From Campanula takesimana (taxonomy: Eukaryota > Streptophyta > Magnoliopsida > Asterales > Campanulaceae): a stretch of DNA of 64,000 nucleotides. The stretch is taken from assembly GCA_026119855.1 (NCBI GenBank), contig JAOWBW010001807.1:124001-188000 (forward strand), written 5' to 3'. A model generated the notes under the pieces. That model searched no databases. It was given only the letters and a program-made list of their open reading frames with translations, and was not told the origin of the DNA. Of the stretch, positions 11,261 to 21,833 are shown one piece after another. Made by a program: the position numbers and the translations under genes. Positions within the stretch are counted from its first letter, which is position 1, and every line of letters begins with the position of its first letter.

Positions 11261-12652
11261 ATATGTAATAGTAATAATTATATAATATTAATAAATAATC
11301 TAATATATTAATTACGATACAAACACCTCAAACACACCAACATATTCTCACACCTTTGAGTAAATCAAATATTACTAGTGAAAAAGCATAACCATTTAAT
11401 TATTTTTCACCATACTAATTACATAAAACGGGGACACAGCACTTGTAATTTTTAAGCATAAAATTTAGGAACACATTCTTTTGGATTATAAAATATTTGT
11501 AGGGGATTACAATACAAAATCAAAAATATATTACAGATGTCTCAATTATCTCCACCACCACCACTGCCCACCATTGACCCTTACTACCCACGGACAGCCA
11601 CCATCCCTGCCACCATCATCGCCATAGCCCAGAAAGCCGTCGTCATCATCATAACCTAGAGAGCCGCCACCAGCATATTTCTTGAATAGTTTTCTTGTTT
11701 TGAGGTGTTTGAATTTTCTTGATTGATAGGGCTGTGTGCATTTGGAAGGCTGCATAAGGGTTTAGGTAAGATAGAACAAGAAATAGAGATACATAAATTG
11801 GTTTATGTAAATCAAAAATTCTGATTTTCGAGGCCGGTCCGGAGGAGATTTGTGGGACTATGGTCTCCGTTCAGAAATGGAGGTGTTCATGGTCTCTATT
11901 GGCAGCCATTGCTTCAATTGTGGCATTGCTTTCCGGTTGTGCCTTCTTTTGATTATGCTGGCTCTAGGCAACAAATCCAGGCCTCTTGCATTCTGCAATT
12001 CAATAGGGAAAAAAAATCCTTAAAAGAGGTAAATTAAAATTAACCAAGAACACTCTCTAAATCAACACACAAAATCACACCAACACCAAAAAACATTAGA
12101 ACATCACACATGAACCCACAAGCACAAAAAAGCACAAACCCAGATCTGCAATAGATGAAAAAATCTAAACCTAGATCTATACCTTAAATACTAGATCTAA
12201 ACACGAGATAGAGATATTGAGGCGATGTGGAAAGGAAGAAGATGGCGGAGTTCTACGGTGGCAGAGTGCGGCGCATTTGTCGTTGGTTGCCGTGGTTACG
12301 CCACTGTTGGTGGGTCTTGGTGACGACGTCGGTGGTAGTGGCTGGTAGGGACGTAGGTAGGGTTAATGGGGTGAGGCAGAGGGTTAATGGGGTGAGGCGG
12401 AGGAAGGGAAACGAGGTGGGGGAGGAAGAACTGTGAATGGGGTGGTTATGGAGGAAAGGAAAAATGGCTGGTATAGGGTTGAATGAGATGAGAAGATGAA
12501 GAAGTGAGAAAGAAAGAAGAATCGTTTTCCAAAAATTGGGCAGTGTGCGCAGGTGGGGTGTGGGGGGGGGGGTTCGAATGTGTGTTAAGTTAGGATTAAT
12601 TGTGAGTCGTTGATCCCAATGTTTATAAACAGTTAAGATGGAGTATAATAAG
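11261..12652. other. Interior of the CACTA-like element, possibly captured sequence
   Basis: No known protein is recognisable. Two GC-richer patches stand out. One (11546-11755) read on the minus strand gives a Gly/Asp-rich 69-residue frame. The other (12210-12440) begins near an ATG at 12227. Both could be fragments of host genes, but I cannot identify a source. A run of G occurs near 12560. Confidence 0.3.
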
Positions 12653-13817
12653 TGAGTTCAAATCATCTGTGCCACTTTGTGTATTACTTCATGTGCCACA
12701 AGTGATCTAATGGTTCAGAGTTATTGAGATGGGTATTATTGTAATATTATGCAAACATGTGAACGGTTGGATTGCAAGTGGTAGGGATGGCAACGGGTCG
12801 GGTTCGGATCGGATCAGGCCTGATCTGAATCCGATCCGAACCCTAGAACCCCTATTCCGAACCCGAACTGATCCGAACCCGACTGACCCGAACCCCGATC
12901 CGAGACCCGATCGGATCTGAGCCGAGGCAGTAAAAAAAAATTGGTAATCTCTTCCATCACGAACAATCCTAATTGCCATTTCCCATTAAACCCCAATTCA
13001 AATCAATCAACAACCACCCACAAATTGATTTCACATAACCCCAATTTCATGATAATTTGTAACTCATTATAGAGAAGTAAAGAATTTTATGTGCTTACTT
13101 GACATAGGAGGGATGGAGTAGGAGACGACGAGCAACGGCAACGGAGACAGCGAGCAACGGCGACGACGACCGCGAGCAACGGCGAGATCGGTTGTATCTT
13201 GGAAGGCGATGTCGGCGAGGCTAACGGCTGGCCGTCAAGACGTCGGAGACGAGGGCGGCGACGGAGACGGCGCGGGCGATGATGCTGGATCTGGTCAATG
13301 GAACGGCGATCTGGGTTTGACGGATTTTCGGTAGATTTGGGCAACATCGAATAGAGAGAGACGAGGAGAAGGAGAGCCAAGAGAGACACCGGCTACGACA
13401 ACTGCGCATAGAGAGAGAGAGAGTCGAACGTCGCATAGAGAGAGTAGGGAAGGCGTTGCGAATTTGCGATGGGAGAGAGAGTGGGGGAGTTGGCGAGACT
13501 GAAAGGGGAAATAAAATCCTAAACCTAGATTTTTTGTTATATAGGGAGGGGGTGTGTGTATTTCTATAACATGATGAGGGGTGTATTAGTAAAAATTTAT
13601 AAATTTAATATGTTCGGGTCGGATCGGGTCGGATCGGATCGGATCAGGGGGTTCTACCGAATCCGATCCGAACCCGATCGGATCTTTAAAAATACAAACC
13701 ATATCCGAAATTTTCGGATCGATTTCCCTTCGGTACGGATCGGGTTCGGTTAAATTGCCATCCCTAGCAAGTGGTACATGGAGTGGTACACAAATGTGGT
13801 ACAGGAGATCTCGACTC
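12653..13817. mobile_element. hAT-type MITE split by a second hAT MITE
   Basis: The perfect 8-bp duplication ATAATAAG (12645-12652 and 13818-13825) flanks inverted ends TGAGTTCAAATCATCTGTGCC and GAGTCGAGATCTCCTGTACC. The ends resemble the 173-bp MITE at 1081-1253. With the inner element removed it is about 170 bp. Non-coding. Confidence 0.8.
12782..13766. mobile_element. hAT MITE with TAGGGATGGCAA ends
   Basis: It starts TAGGGATGGCAACGGG and ends AATTGCCATCCCTA. The perfect 8-bp duplication GCAAGTGG flanks it (12774-12781 and 13767-13774). Both arms consist of inverted GGGTCGGATCGGATC motifs. The core (about 13090-13500) is GC-rich with imperfect GCGAGCAACGGCGAC repeats, possibly captured DNA. 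It has the same termini as 1273-1723. Confidence 0.9.
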
Positions 13818-13979
13818 ATAATAAGTTTGTTGAAGATCTATGTGAACTATTAGTAACCAATGAACAATTGACACCTAATATATACTCTTATCGATCTATT
13901 AATATATTTTTTTTGAAAGATCAATCTATTAATATTGTATCAAAAATAAAATACTGTTATTATTAGCATCTTTATCTTT

Positions 13980-14211
13980 ATTTATATTTTTAATAAAAAA
14001 AAATTCATTAATATTATTATAATTAATAATGATAACAATAATTAGATAATTATTATTTTTTATTATATTTAATAATGAATAATAATAATTGTATAATAAT
14101 TAATAAGTAACAAGAAATTAATTGGATACTTGGTGAAAAATAGATAATAATCATAATAACTAATAATTATAATAATTAAAAAATTATGAATAAAATAATA
14201 ATAATTGTATA
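13980..14211. other. AT-rich low-complexity DNA
   Basis: Runs of TAATAATAATTAT in the interior of the CACTA-like element. No gene or recognisable element. Confidence 0.5.
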
Positions 14212-14499
14212 CTCCCTCCGTCTCAGGTTAGTGTGAACTTATTTCCTTTTTTGTATGTCTCAGGTTAGTGTGAACTGCCCGAAAATAGCAAAGAATCTTT
14301 ACTATTCCTCTCACTCATTCTCTCTCCTACTTTACTTTTACACTCACAACATTAATCAACTTACTATTCTTCCCACTCATTCCCTCTCCTATTTAATTTT
14401 TCATACTCACAAACACATCCTTCAATTATTTATCTCTCTTACTTTTTCTTAATTTGTGTGCCCAAAATTTTAGTTCACACTAAATAAATACGGAGGTAG
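14212..14499. mobile_element. Stowaway MITE
   Basis: TA-flanked, with left end CTCCCTCCGTCTCAGG and a diverged right end (ATACGGAGGTAG). The phrase GTTAGTGTGAACT is paired with AGTTCACACTAA near the other end. 288 bp, non-coding. Confidence 0.75.
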
Positions 14500-14808
14500 T
14501 ATTTAGTAACAAAATATGATAATAATCATTAATCACAACCACCGTCATATACTACTTACCACCATACCTCTAGCATTAGCACCACTTAAATACCATCAAT
14601 GCCCTTAACTATTATTTGCTTAATAGTATAAGCTAATAATATTATTTACTTTATAAGGTAATTACTATAGTTAACTATAATAGTTACCCTATATAGTAAC
14701 TAATATTATTAGCTAAGAAAAAGAAATTGAAAAGTCACACAATTATGAGGGTATGTTTGATGTGGCATCACTAAAAATAATAATAATAACTAATATTATT
14801 AGCTAATA

Positions 14809-15093
14809 CTCCCTCCGTCTCATTTTAAACTTCAAAAATTTCCCTTTTGGGTGTCCCATTTTAAACTTCAAAATCCAAAAAAGAAAAGTTATTTATAGTT
14901 TTTTATTTACTGGGACCTACAAGTCATATACACAACAACTATTCACTAACTATTCTCTACACCACTTTCTCTCTCCTACACACTTTCTATACTCACAATA
15001 CTCTACCCCATTATCTATATTTTATAATATAAAGATTCTCATTTTAATTCTTGTGCCCATTTTTTTTAAAAGTTTAAGATGGGACGGAGGGAG
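14809..15093. mobile_element. Stowaway MITE, 285-bp family, copy 1
   Basis: The ends CTCCCTCCGTCTCATTTTAA and GATGGGACGGAGGGAG are flanked by TA. Close copies lie at 15687-15976 and 30795-31079 and share the phrase CCCTTTTGGGTGTCCC. The similarity of the copies suggests a fairly recent burst. Confidence 0.85.
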
Positions 15094-15339
15094 TACTATT
15101 TAAGGTTCTTAGTTACTTTATTCCATAAATAGAAAAGAATTAATAGTGCTTTGGAGGATCTTGCCCTAAAAAAGTTCATTTAATTATAAAAAAACCATTA
15201 CTTACCTAACTTACTTTCACCTACTTGCTTCATGAATAGTGTTTTTGGACTTTATATCATTCGCTCTCTACTTTTTGGTTGACTCATTTCCTTTGTTTTT
15301 TGCTTTGCTTCTTAGTTTTTATTTTTTTAAAAAAAAAAA

Positions 15340-16045
15340 TCATTACTAAAAAAAGTCCAAAATAATTATTTCTATTATTCAGAAAAAAATATATATACAT
15401 ATATACATAAAAATTAAAGGAAATTGTCCGTCCCTCATTCCTTTAGTAAACTTTCATTTGTTTAGTTATTTTCTAACTCTTTTTTTATAACGTTTTGAAA
15501 AAAAAAGCTTTAATACTAAAAAAAGTCCAAAATATTTATTCCTATTAAAAAAATGTATATATATACATATAGTGTATATAATAAAATTAAAGGGTAATAG
15601 TCCGTCTCTCGTTCCTTTATTATACTTTCATTTGCTTAGTTATTTCTAAAGTTTTTTTTTATAACTTTCAGAAAAAATAAAAAATACTCCCTCTGTCCCA
15701 TTTTAAACTTCAAAAATTTCCCTTTTGGGTGTCCCATTTTAAACTTCAAAATCCAAAAAAGGAAATTTATTTATACTTTTTTATTTAGTGGGACCTACAT
15801 GTCATACACACAACAACTATCCACTAACTATTCTCTATCCCACTTTCTCTCTACTACCCACTTTCTATACTCACAACACTCTACCCCACTATCTATATTT
15901 TATAATATAAAGATTCTCATCTTAATTCTTGTGCCCACTTTTTTTTTTTTTGAAGTTTAAGATGAGACGGAGGGAGTATATACATAATAATCAAAGGGTA
16001 TTGTCCGTGTCTCTCATTTCTTTATTATACTTTTATTTGAAACTT
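15340..16045. repeat. Two and a half diverged tandem units of about 180 bp
   Basis: The phrase AAAAAAGTCCAAAATA...TTAAAGG...TTGTCCGTCCCTC...TTCCTTTAGTAAACTTTCATTTG occurs at about 15345, again at about 15520, and partly after the Stowaway at 15977. It is an internal duplication in the CACTA-like element. Confidence 0.6.
15687..15976. mobile_element. Stowaway MITE, 285-bp family, copy 2
   Basis: Ends CTCCCTCTGTCCCATTTTAA and GATGAGACGGAGGGAG with flanking TA. It interrupts the third unit of the internal repeat block at 15340-16045. Confidence 0.85.
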
Positions 16046-16197
16046 TTAGGAGGATATAATGCGACGACAAGTAGCTTAATGTAGGAGTGTTACTGAAGGT
16101 GTTGCATTAGTTATATAGCCATTGCATTAGAATGATATAATGCAACGTCAAGTAACTTAATGCAATGACGTTATTGAAGGCATTGCATTAGTAATAT

Positions 16198-16642
16198 TGT
16201 TGTGGATATGACCCTCCACTACCCAAGCAAACCCACAAGAACAATAAGAGCACACAAACAAAGCACAAGAAATCAAAGCAAGAAAAGACACAGAAATTGT
16301 TTACCCAGTTCATCAATATGTTTGACTACGTCTGGGGGCACTACCAAGCCAGGATCTTGCACTATAATACGTTAAATCTGAGTTACAATGAGTTTGGGGG
16401 CGGAACATTGCTTAAATATATGCCCTGGAATAAGATCTAAACCTAAACAAAGAAGGAGTCCCGAAATCCCGTCAGCGGACCAGGCGCCCGCCTGGCCTAC
16501 CCCAAGCGCCCGCTTGATGTTGATTTTCCGAAGGACCAACCTTCTGTCCAAATAAGCGCCCGCCTGCTATGCCTCGAGCGCCCGCTCGCTCCTCCGCCTG
16601 GTATTTCTCCTTTTTGTTCCTTTGAGGATCTCTACTCCAACA
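16198..16642 (-). repeat. 3' LTR of copia element 1
   Basis: TGTTGTGGATATG...CTACTCCAACA, 445 bp. On the minus strand the part nearest the LTR start (U3) carries several GCGCCCGC motifs, two of them in perfect inverted repeats such as CCAGGCGCCCGCCTGG. Confidence 0.93.
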
Positions 16643-16751
16643 ATCTCCCACCCAGAGATCAACTGCATATACAAACCCCGTATTCGTCTTCAACTCATCA
16701 TTGGTGTCGTCCTAGTGCTCACCTCGATCATGGTAGTGCCTTCCTCCTCTC

Positions 16752-17924
16752 TTATTCTCCAAGCCCAATTGAAGCTTTACATAGCTTCAACTTTTCAAGG
16801 TTTACCACCTTGGTCAACATTTCAGCCGGGTTCTCCGATCCCAATATCTTCTCCAGCCTTAAGATCTTCCTTTTCAAAAGATGCCTGATGTAGTGAAACC
16901 TCAGTTCAATGTGCTTCATCCTATAATGAAACGCCGGATTCCTAGCCAAGTGAATTGCACTCTGACTGTCACTGTAGAGAGCATTACCACTTCGCGTCTT
17001 CCCAAGTTCACCCAAGAAGTTCTGCAACCATACCATCTCTTTGCTTGCCTCTGTCACTGCCACATATTCTGCTTCCGCAGTCGACTGAGCCACGATCTTC
17101 TGCAATTTAGAAGCCCAGGAGATTGCCGTACCACCAAATGTGAAAACATAACCCGTAGTACTTCTCCTCTTGTCTAGATCGCTTGATGCCAAATCCGCAT
17201 CAACATAACCCGCTAACACGAGCTCCTTGCTTGAGAAACATAGAGCCTTACCAGCAGTACCCTTTAAGTAACGCAGGATCCATTTAACCGCTTCCCAATG
17301 TTGCTTCCCTGGATTGCCCATGTACCGGCTGACTACTCCCACCGCATGTGCAATGTCCGGCCTTGTACACACCATTGCATACATTAGACTCCCCACTGCC
17401 GAAGCATATGGAGTCCTCTCCATCTTGTCACGCTCCTCCTTGCCCTTAGGTGAGTCATTCTCGGATAGCTTGAAATGCATACCCAATGGTATCCCTGTTG
17501 GCTTCGCCTCTTCCATGCAAAACCTTGTCAAGACTTTCTCAACGTATTCTGTTTGTGAAAGAACCAACTTACCCAACTCCCTATTCCGGTCAATCCGCAT
17601 GCCCAAGATTTTTCTGGCCTCCCCCAAATCCTTCATCTCGAACCGTTCTGACAACTGAGCCTTCAATCTGTTTACCTCTCTACTGCTAGAGCCCGCTATT
17701 AACATGTCATCCACATATAACAGCAAGATTATATACCCATTGTCCGTGTTCTTGAAGTAGCAACAATGATCCGCCTCACATCTGATAAAATCAATATCGT
17801 GCATGAATCCATCGAACTTCCTGTACCACTGCCTAGGAGCTTGTTTAAGGCCATACAAGCTCTTAGTCAACCTGCAAACCAGTTCCTCGCTACCATTAGA
17901 CAAGTAAACCTCTGGTTGTACCAT
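16752..17924 (-). pseudogene. Copia reverse transcriptase (N-terminally truncated) and RNase H
   Basis: This 390-codon frame starts inside the RT domain (LTKSLYGLKQAPRQWY follows), so the finger part is missing. It contains the catalytic YVDDMLIAG and then the complete RNase H region with GYVDADLASSD, STTGYVF, AISWASKLQ and the acidic STAEAEY. It overlaps the upstream frame by 58 bp in a different frame; the overlap is a by-product of the deletion junction. Because the RT lacks its N-terminus it is expected to be inactive. Confidence 0.9.
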
Positions 17925-19717
17925 GTCATACTTCTAGCCCGCTCGTTCAAAGTCCTGTTCATCCTCTCTGTAACCCCGTTGTGTTGTGGTGTGCCCTTTG
18001 GAGTCTTCTCCATGCGAATGCCATTCGCTGCACAATATTCCTTGAACTCCCCGAGCTCATACTCCCCTTCGTTATCTGACCTCAAGCACTTAAGCTTAAG
18101 TCTCGTCTGATTCTCAACCAAAGCCTTCCATTTCTTAAACACCTCGAATGCCTCATCTTTGTGTTTCAAGAAATAAACCCAGATTTTCCTTGTTGAATCA
18201 TCAATAAAGGTCATGTAATATGACGCACCACCTAGAGAAGTTACCGGGGCCGGCCCCCACAAATCCGTGTGGACCAAATCTAACTTTGCTTCCCTCAAAG
18301 CCCTACCTGTCCTCGAGAAATTACTCCTCGCCTGTTTGCCAAACACACAATCTTCGCAGATCCCCACGTCGACTGTCTTCAAACCCGGTAGTCTTCCCTT
18401 TGAGCAAAGTACTTTCATCCCCTTCTCACTCATGTGACCCAATCGACAGTGCCACAAATCCGTATCACCCTTGGCTGACGCCACCGCGATACTATCCTTG
18501 GTGTTATTCGCCAAATACAATGTCCCCTCCTTATTACCCCGAGCGATCTCACGATCCTCCTTGGTAATAACCCAGTTCCCGCAGCCAAATGTTACCTTGT
18601 AACCTTCTTCGTCCAACTGCCCAACTGATAATAGGTTCTTTTTCAAACCCGGAATGTGCCTGACCCCGTTCAGATGTAAGACCTTCCCGTCCGATGCTCC
18701 TATTCTGACATCCCCCTTCCCCTTGATTTCCAAAGGCTCGCCATCCGCCAGATAGACCTTACCGAAATCACCGGAAGTATAATTCTCCATCTCTTCTGCA
18801 TGCCCGCAAGAGTGGAATGATGCCCCCGAATCCAGCACCCATGATTCTAGTGCACTACTAACACTCAGAACCAGTACATCATCACCTTCGACTGTCACAT
18901 TCACCGAATTGCCCCCACGATTGGGACAATCCTTCTTGTCGTGTCCTAACTCCTTGCAATGATAACACTGCACCGATCCTTTCGCAACCTTTGGTTTATC
19001 TCTGATCTCCACGGCCTTGCCTTTACCACCCACTACGTTTTCCCTTGATTCAGTTCTCCCTTTATTGCTAGTACCCGGCCTTCCCCTGCTAGCAGTAGCT
19101 AAGGCCGATCCCGAAGTAGACGATGTCCCCAACTTCTTCAAACGATTTTCCTCGCCCAACAAGAAATCCTTAACATCATCATACTTCAACTTGTTCTTAC
19201 CCGCTGAAGCATTGATCGTTGTCACCGTTCCGCTCCAACTTCCTGGTAAAGACGCTAGCAACAAACATGCATGAACCTCATCATCAAACGTGATATACAA
19301 TGCAGTCAATGAGTCTATAACATCCATAAACTCATCGATGTGTTTAGCTAAGGATCCTCCCTCTTGCATCTTGAGACTACCCATCTTGCGTATCAAATCA
19401 ACCTTGTTTGCAGCAGATGGAGTTTCAAATCTCTCAGTAAGATAATCCAATAGCTCCTTTGTGGTTTTTACCTTCTTGGTAGTCTTCGCGATCCACTTTG
19501 ACAAAGTAGATCTAACCACCCCTAGGGCCTTCCGATCCATGAGATCCCAATCTTCTTGCTTTTCTCCTTCCGGTTTGACACCCTTTAGAGGCTTATAGAG
19601 ATCTTTGTTGTACAAGAGATCCTCTATTTGCATCCTCCAAAACCCGTAGTCAGACCCATCGAATTTCTCCACCGCTTGTTTGTCCTTTCCCATTCTTGAT
19701 TGCTTGACAACACCCAA
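17867..19717 (-). pseudogene. Copia gag-protease-integrase reading frame, C-terminally truncated
   Basis: The frame encodes about 616 residues; the second Met (residue 9, before GKDKQAVEKFDG) is the likely start. In order: a UBN2-type gag domain (about 15-190), a zinc knuckle CYHCKELGHDKKDC (about 249-262), the protease motif LDSGASFHSC (about 293), the pre-integrase motif LWHCRLGHMS (about 426) and the integrase core with HTDLWGP, LRSDNEGEY and the Glu in HNGVTERMNRT. The frame then breaks near 17928, where a deletion joins it to RT sequence in another frame. The rest of the integrase is absent, so a functional polyprotein is unlikely. Confidence 0.9.
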
Positions 19718-19778
19718 TCGCTCGATAAACCAATCGGTCGATTAACCCTGATTTCCAACCAGAGCTCTTGATACCAGT

Positions 19779-20223
19779 TGTTGTGGATATGGCCCTCCAC
19801 TACCCAAGCAAACCCACAAGAACAATAAGAGCACACAAACAAAGCACAAGAAATCAAAGCAAGAAAAGACACAGAAATTGTTTACCCAGTTCGTCAATAT
19901 GTTTGACTACGTCTGGGGGCACTACCAAGCCAGGATCTTGCACTATAATATGTTAAATCTGAGTTACAATGAGTTTGGGGGCGGAACATTGCTTAAATAT
20001 ATGCCCTGGAATAAGATCTAAACCTAAACAAAGAAGGAGTCCCGAAATCCCGTCAGCGGACCAGGCGCCCGCCTGGCCTACCCCAAGCGCCCGCTTGATG
20101 TTGATTTTCCGAAGGACCAACCTTCTGTCCAAATAAGCGCCTGCCTGCTATGCCTCGAGCGCCCGCTCGCTCCTCCGCCTGGTATTTCTCCTTTTTGTTC
20201 CTTTGAGGATCTCTACTCCAACA
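19779..20223 (-). repeat. 5' LTR of copia element 1
   Basis: 445 bp, same ends as the 3' copy. The differences I see include A/G near 19792, A/G near 19894, C/T near 19951 and C/T near 20143. Confidence 0.93.
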
Positions 20224-20626
20224 AATATAGCCATTGCATTAGAGGGATCTAATGTAACGCCAAAATACTTAATGCAACGCTTAGGTCATAGTGTTGCAAT
20301 AACTCAAACAAAGCGTTGCATAGATGAGATATTGCAACGCCATTCTCACGGATCGTTGCATTAGATTCATTAGCTGTGTTACATTAGCTCAAAAATGTAG
20401 TAGTACGTGTGCAGAAATATAAATCAATCAGAGATCTGGGTCGAGCAGCAAGAGAGCAAGTGATTAGGAAGCGATATAGGATGGAAGCCCAATTTTATGT
20501 TGACAAAGCCGATCACTATACTACCAAAATTTAGAAACTGGAAGCGCGTAGATCTGCAGTTTATGAACGTGCTGAAGAAGAACGTCGGGCTCAGTTCGAG
20601 GTATTGTTGCAGAATCTCAGAAATAG

Positions 20627-21195
20627 TGTAACGACCCGAACCCGCATGCCCGACCCGTTACACAAGCACCACACATTTGCCAATGAATACAAATATCTTT
20701 GGTCCATTTGGCTTACCACAAGCCCACACAAAAATCTATGGACGTATTGGTATTCATTGGTAATTCGTTGTACTTTAAGTACCACTCCAACCAAGGATAG
20801 CCCACCGATGTGGGATATTACAATCTCCCACCTTAGATCCTTGTCATCCCCCGGCAAGGCCCACTTGGATCGGAATCCCGGGCAATGTGGATTCAAGAGG
20901 TCGCTCGTACGGATTCAAGAGGTGACTCCTACCGTCTCCGCGGTGTGCACTTTGTTCCGCACAGCACTTTGCTCCACACTTCTGGCCGGGATCCTCTCTG
21001 ATACCATTTGTAACGACCTGAGCCCGCAGGCCCAACCCGTTACACAAGCACCACGCATTTGCCAATGAATACAAATATCTTGGGTTCACTTGGCTTACCA
21101 CACAGCCCACCCAAAAATCCATGGACGTATTGGTAATTCGTTGTACTTTAAGTACCACTCCAACCAAGGATAGCCCACCGATGTGGGATATCACA
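20627..21195 (-). mobile_element. TRIM (miniature LTR retrotransposon)
   Basis: Direct terminal repeats of 196 bp (20627-20822) and 187 bp (21009-21195) start TGTAACGACC and end GATATNACA. The perfect duplication AATAG flanks the unit (20622-20626 and 21196-21200). On the minus strand AATGGTATCAGAGAGG follows the 5' repeat (initiator-Met tRNA primer site) and a GGTGGGAGATTG-type polypurine tract precedes the other. The interior is only 186 bp and non-coding. Removal restores the reading frame of the host element. Confidence 0.93.
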
Positions 21196-21299
21196 AATAG
21201 TGTCAACTCTGAGTCACGGGCAGGTACCGAAGTTGTTGCCGAGGAACTTGTAGGACACGTGGAAAGCCTCTAACGTGATCCGCCGGTCCAGAGATTAGA

Positions 21300-21833
21300 A
21301 GATTCAGTTTCAAGCGGTGAAGACGACGTTACAGTTGAATCCGCGAATCAGAATCTAGTAATTCAAGGTTTCCAAGGAGAGGAAGTTAGTAATAATTTTC
21401 TTTCCGTGGGTGGAAAGATTGCTCCAGATACGAAATCCGAGGAGCCACTTTTTGAAGTGGTGGTGGTTGAAGAATGTGTGCACGAGTCCATCGACGCGGG
21501 GTCAGAGGAAGCACGGGATTCGCATCTTGCAGAATTTCAGAATACAAGCCAGGACTCGACCAACGCAGATGCTGAGGTCCGCCCGGACCCAACCAAGGAC
21601 CCGACCGGACCTGATGCAAATGTTCGACCGCGCACAGGAAAAGACCCGACCGGACCATGTTGTAAGGTCCGACCGCACCAGCACAAACGCCCGCTCGGAC
21701 CATGTGCAGACGTGCCAGCCTTCTTGCAGCTCGGGACAACATGTGTTTATTCCAAATATCTCTTCAAGTGGAGTGGGAGACTTCAAATTTCAAGAATGAA
21801 CTCGAGGACGAGTTCTTTTGAAGTGGTGGTGAA
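21300..21833 (+). other. 3' internal region of the pol-less element with GC-rich direct repeats
   Basis: This stretch has an open frame (21406-21906) that runs into the LTR. Three diverged units of about 50 bp carry CCCGACCGGACC-type motifs (about 21575-21705), giving a repeated PTKDPTGP-like peptide. The end of the frame lies directly before the polypurine tract, as in many Ty3/gypsy 3' regions. Whether a protein is made is not clear. Confidence 0.4.

Larger units (their letters stand above)
16198..20223 (-). mobile_element. Young Ty1/copia element (Tork/Tnt1-like) with internal deletion
   Basis: Its 445-bp LTRs (16198-16642 and 19779-20223) differ at about four positions (about 0.9 %). The perfect duplication AATAT flanks it (16193-16197 and 20224-20228). 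On the minus strand ACTGGTATCAAGAGC follows the 5' LTR (primer site resembling initiator-Met tRNA with one extra A), and GGGTGGGAGAT precedes the 3' LTR (polypurine tract). Gag, protease, the integrase core, most of RT and RNase H are present, but the integrase C-terminus and RT N-terminus are missing. At 4026 bp it is about 1 kb shorter than a full Tork element. It is probably defective but could move in trans. Confidence 0.95.
10939..20404. mobile_element. CACTA-like element with unusual ACTACTACATTT ends
   Basis: Inverted ends of about 28 bp start ACTACTACATTT and continue TGAGCTAATG, with two or three mismatches. A perfect 3-bp duplication ACG flanks it (10936-10938 and 20405-20407). Removing the unit plus one ACG restores the reading frame of the host element. 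Both subterminal regions (10950-11260 and 16060-16195 plus 20229-20395) are packed with AATGCAACG and its complement, the arrangement of CACTA subterminal repeats. No transposase is seen, so it is non-autonomous. It has been enlarged by hAT, Stowaway and copia insertions. A GC-richer interior (11550-12600) may be captured DNA. Confidence 0.75.
10814..21273 (+). pseudogene. Gag-like reading frame of the pol-less element, broken by two insertions
   Basis: An ATG at 10814 opens a frame with a highly charged product (start MGDQGATKADINL, rich in R, K and E). The frame runs into the CACTA-like element at 10939. If that element and one ACG are removed, the frame continues at 20408 without a shift. 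If the TRIM at 20627-21195 and one AATAG are also removed, it continues again to a TAA at 21271-21273. One in-frame TAG (20532-20534) interrupts it. I recognise no gag domain, so the function is inferred only from position. Confidence 0.6.

Noticed and set aside
13087..13436. Ser/Arg-rich minus-strand frames of 71-100 codons
   Set aside because: They lie in the GC-rich repetitive core of a hAT MITE; two overlapping frames are open together, and neither has a domain.
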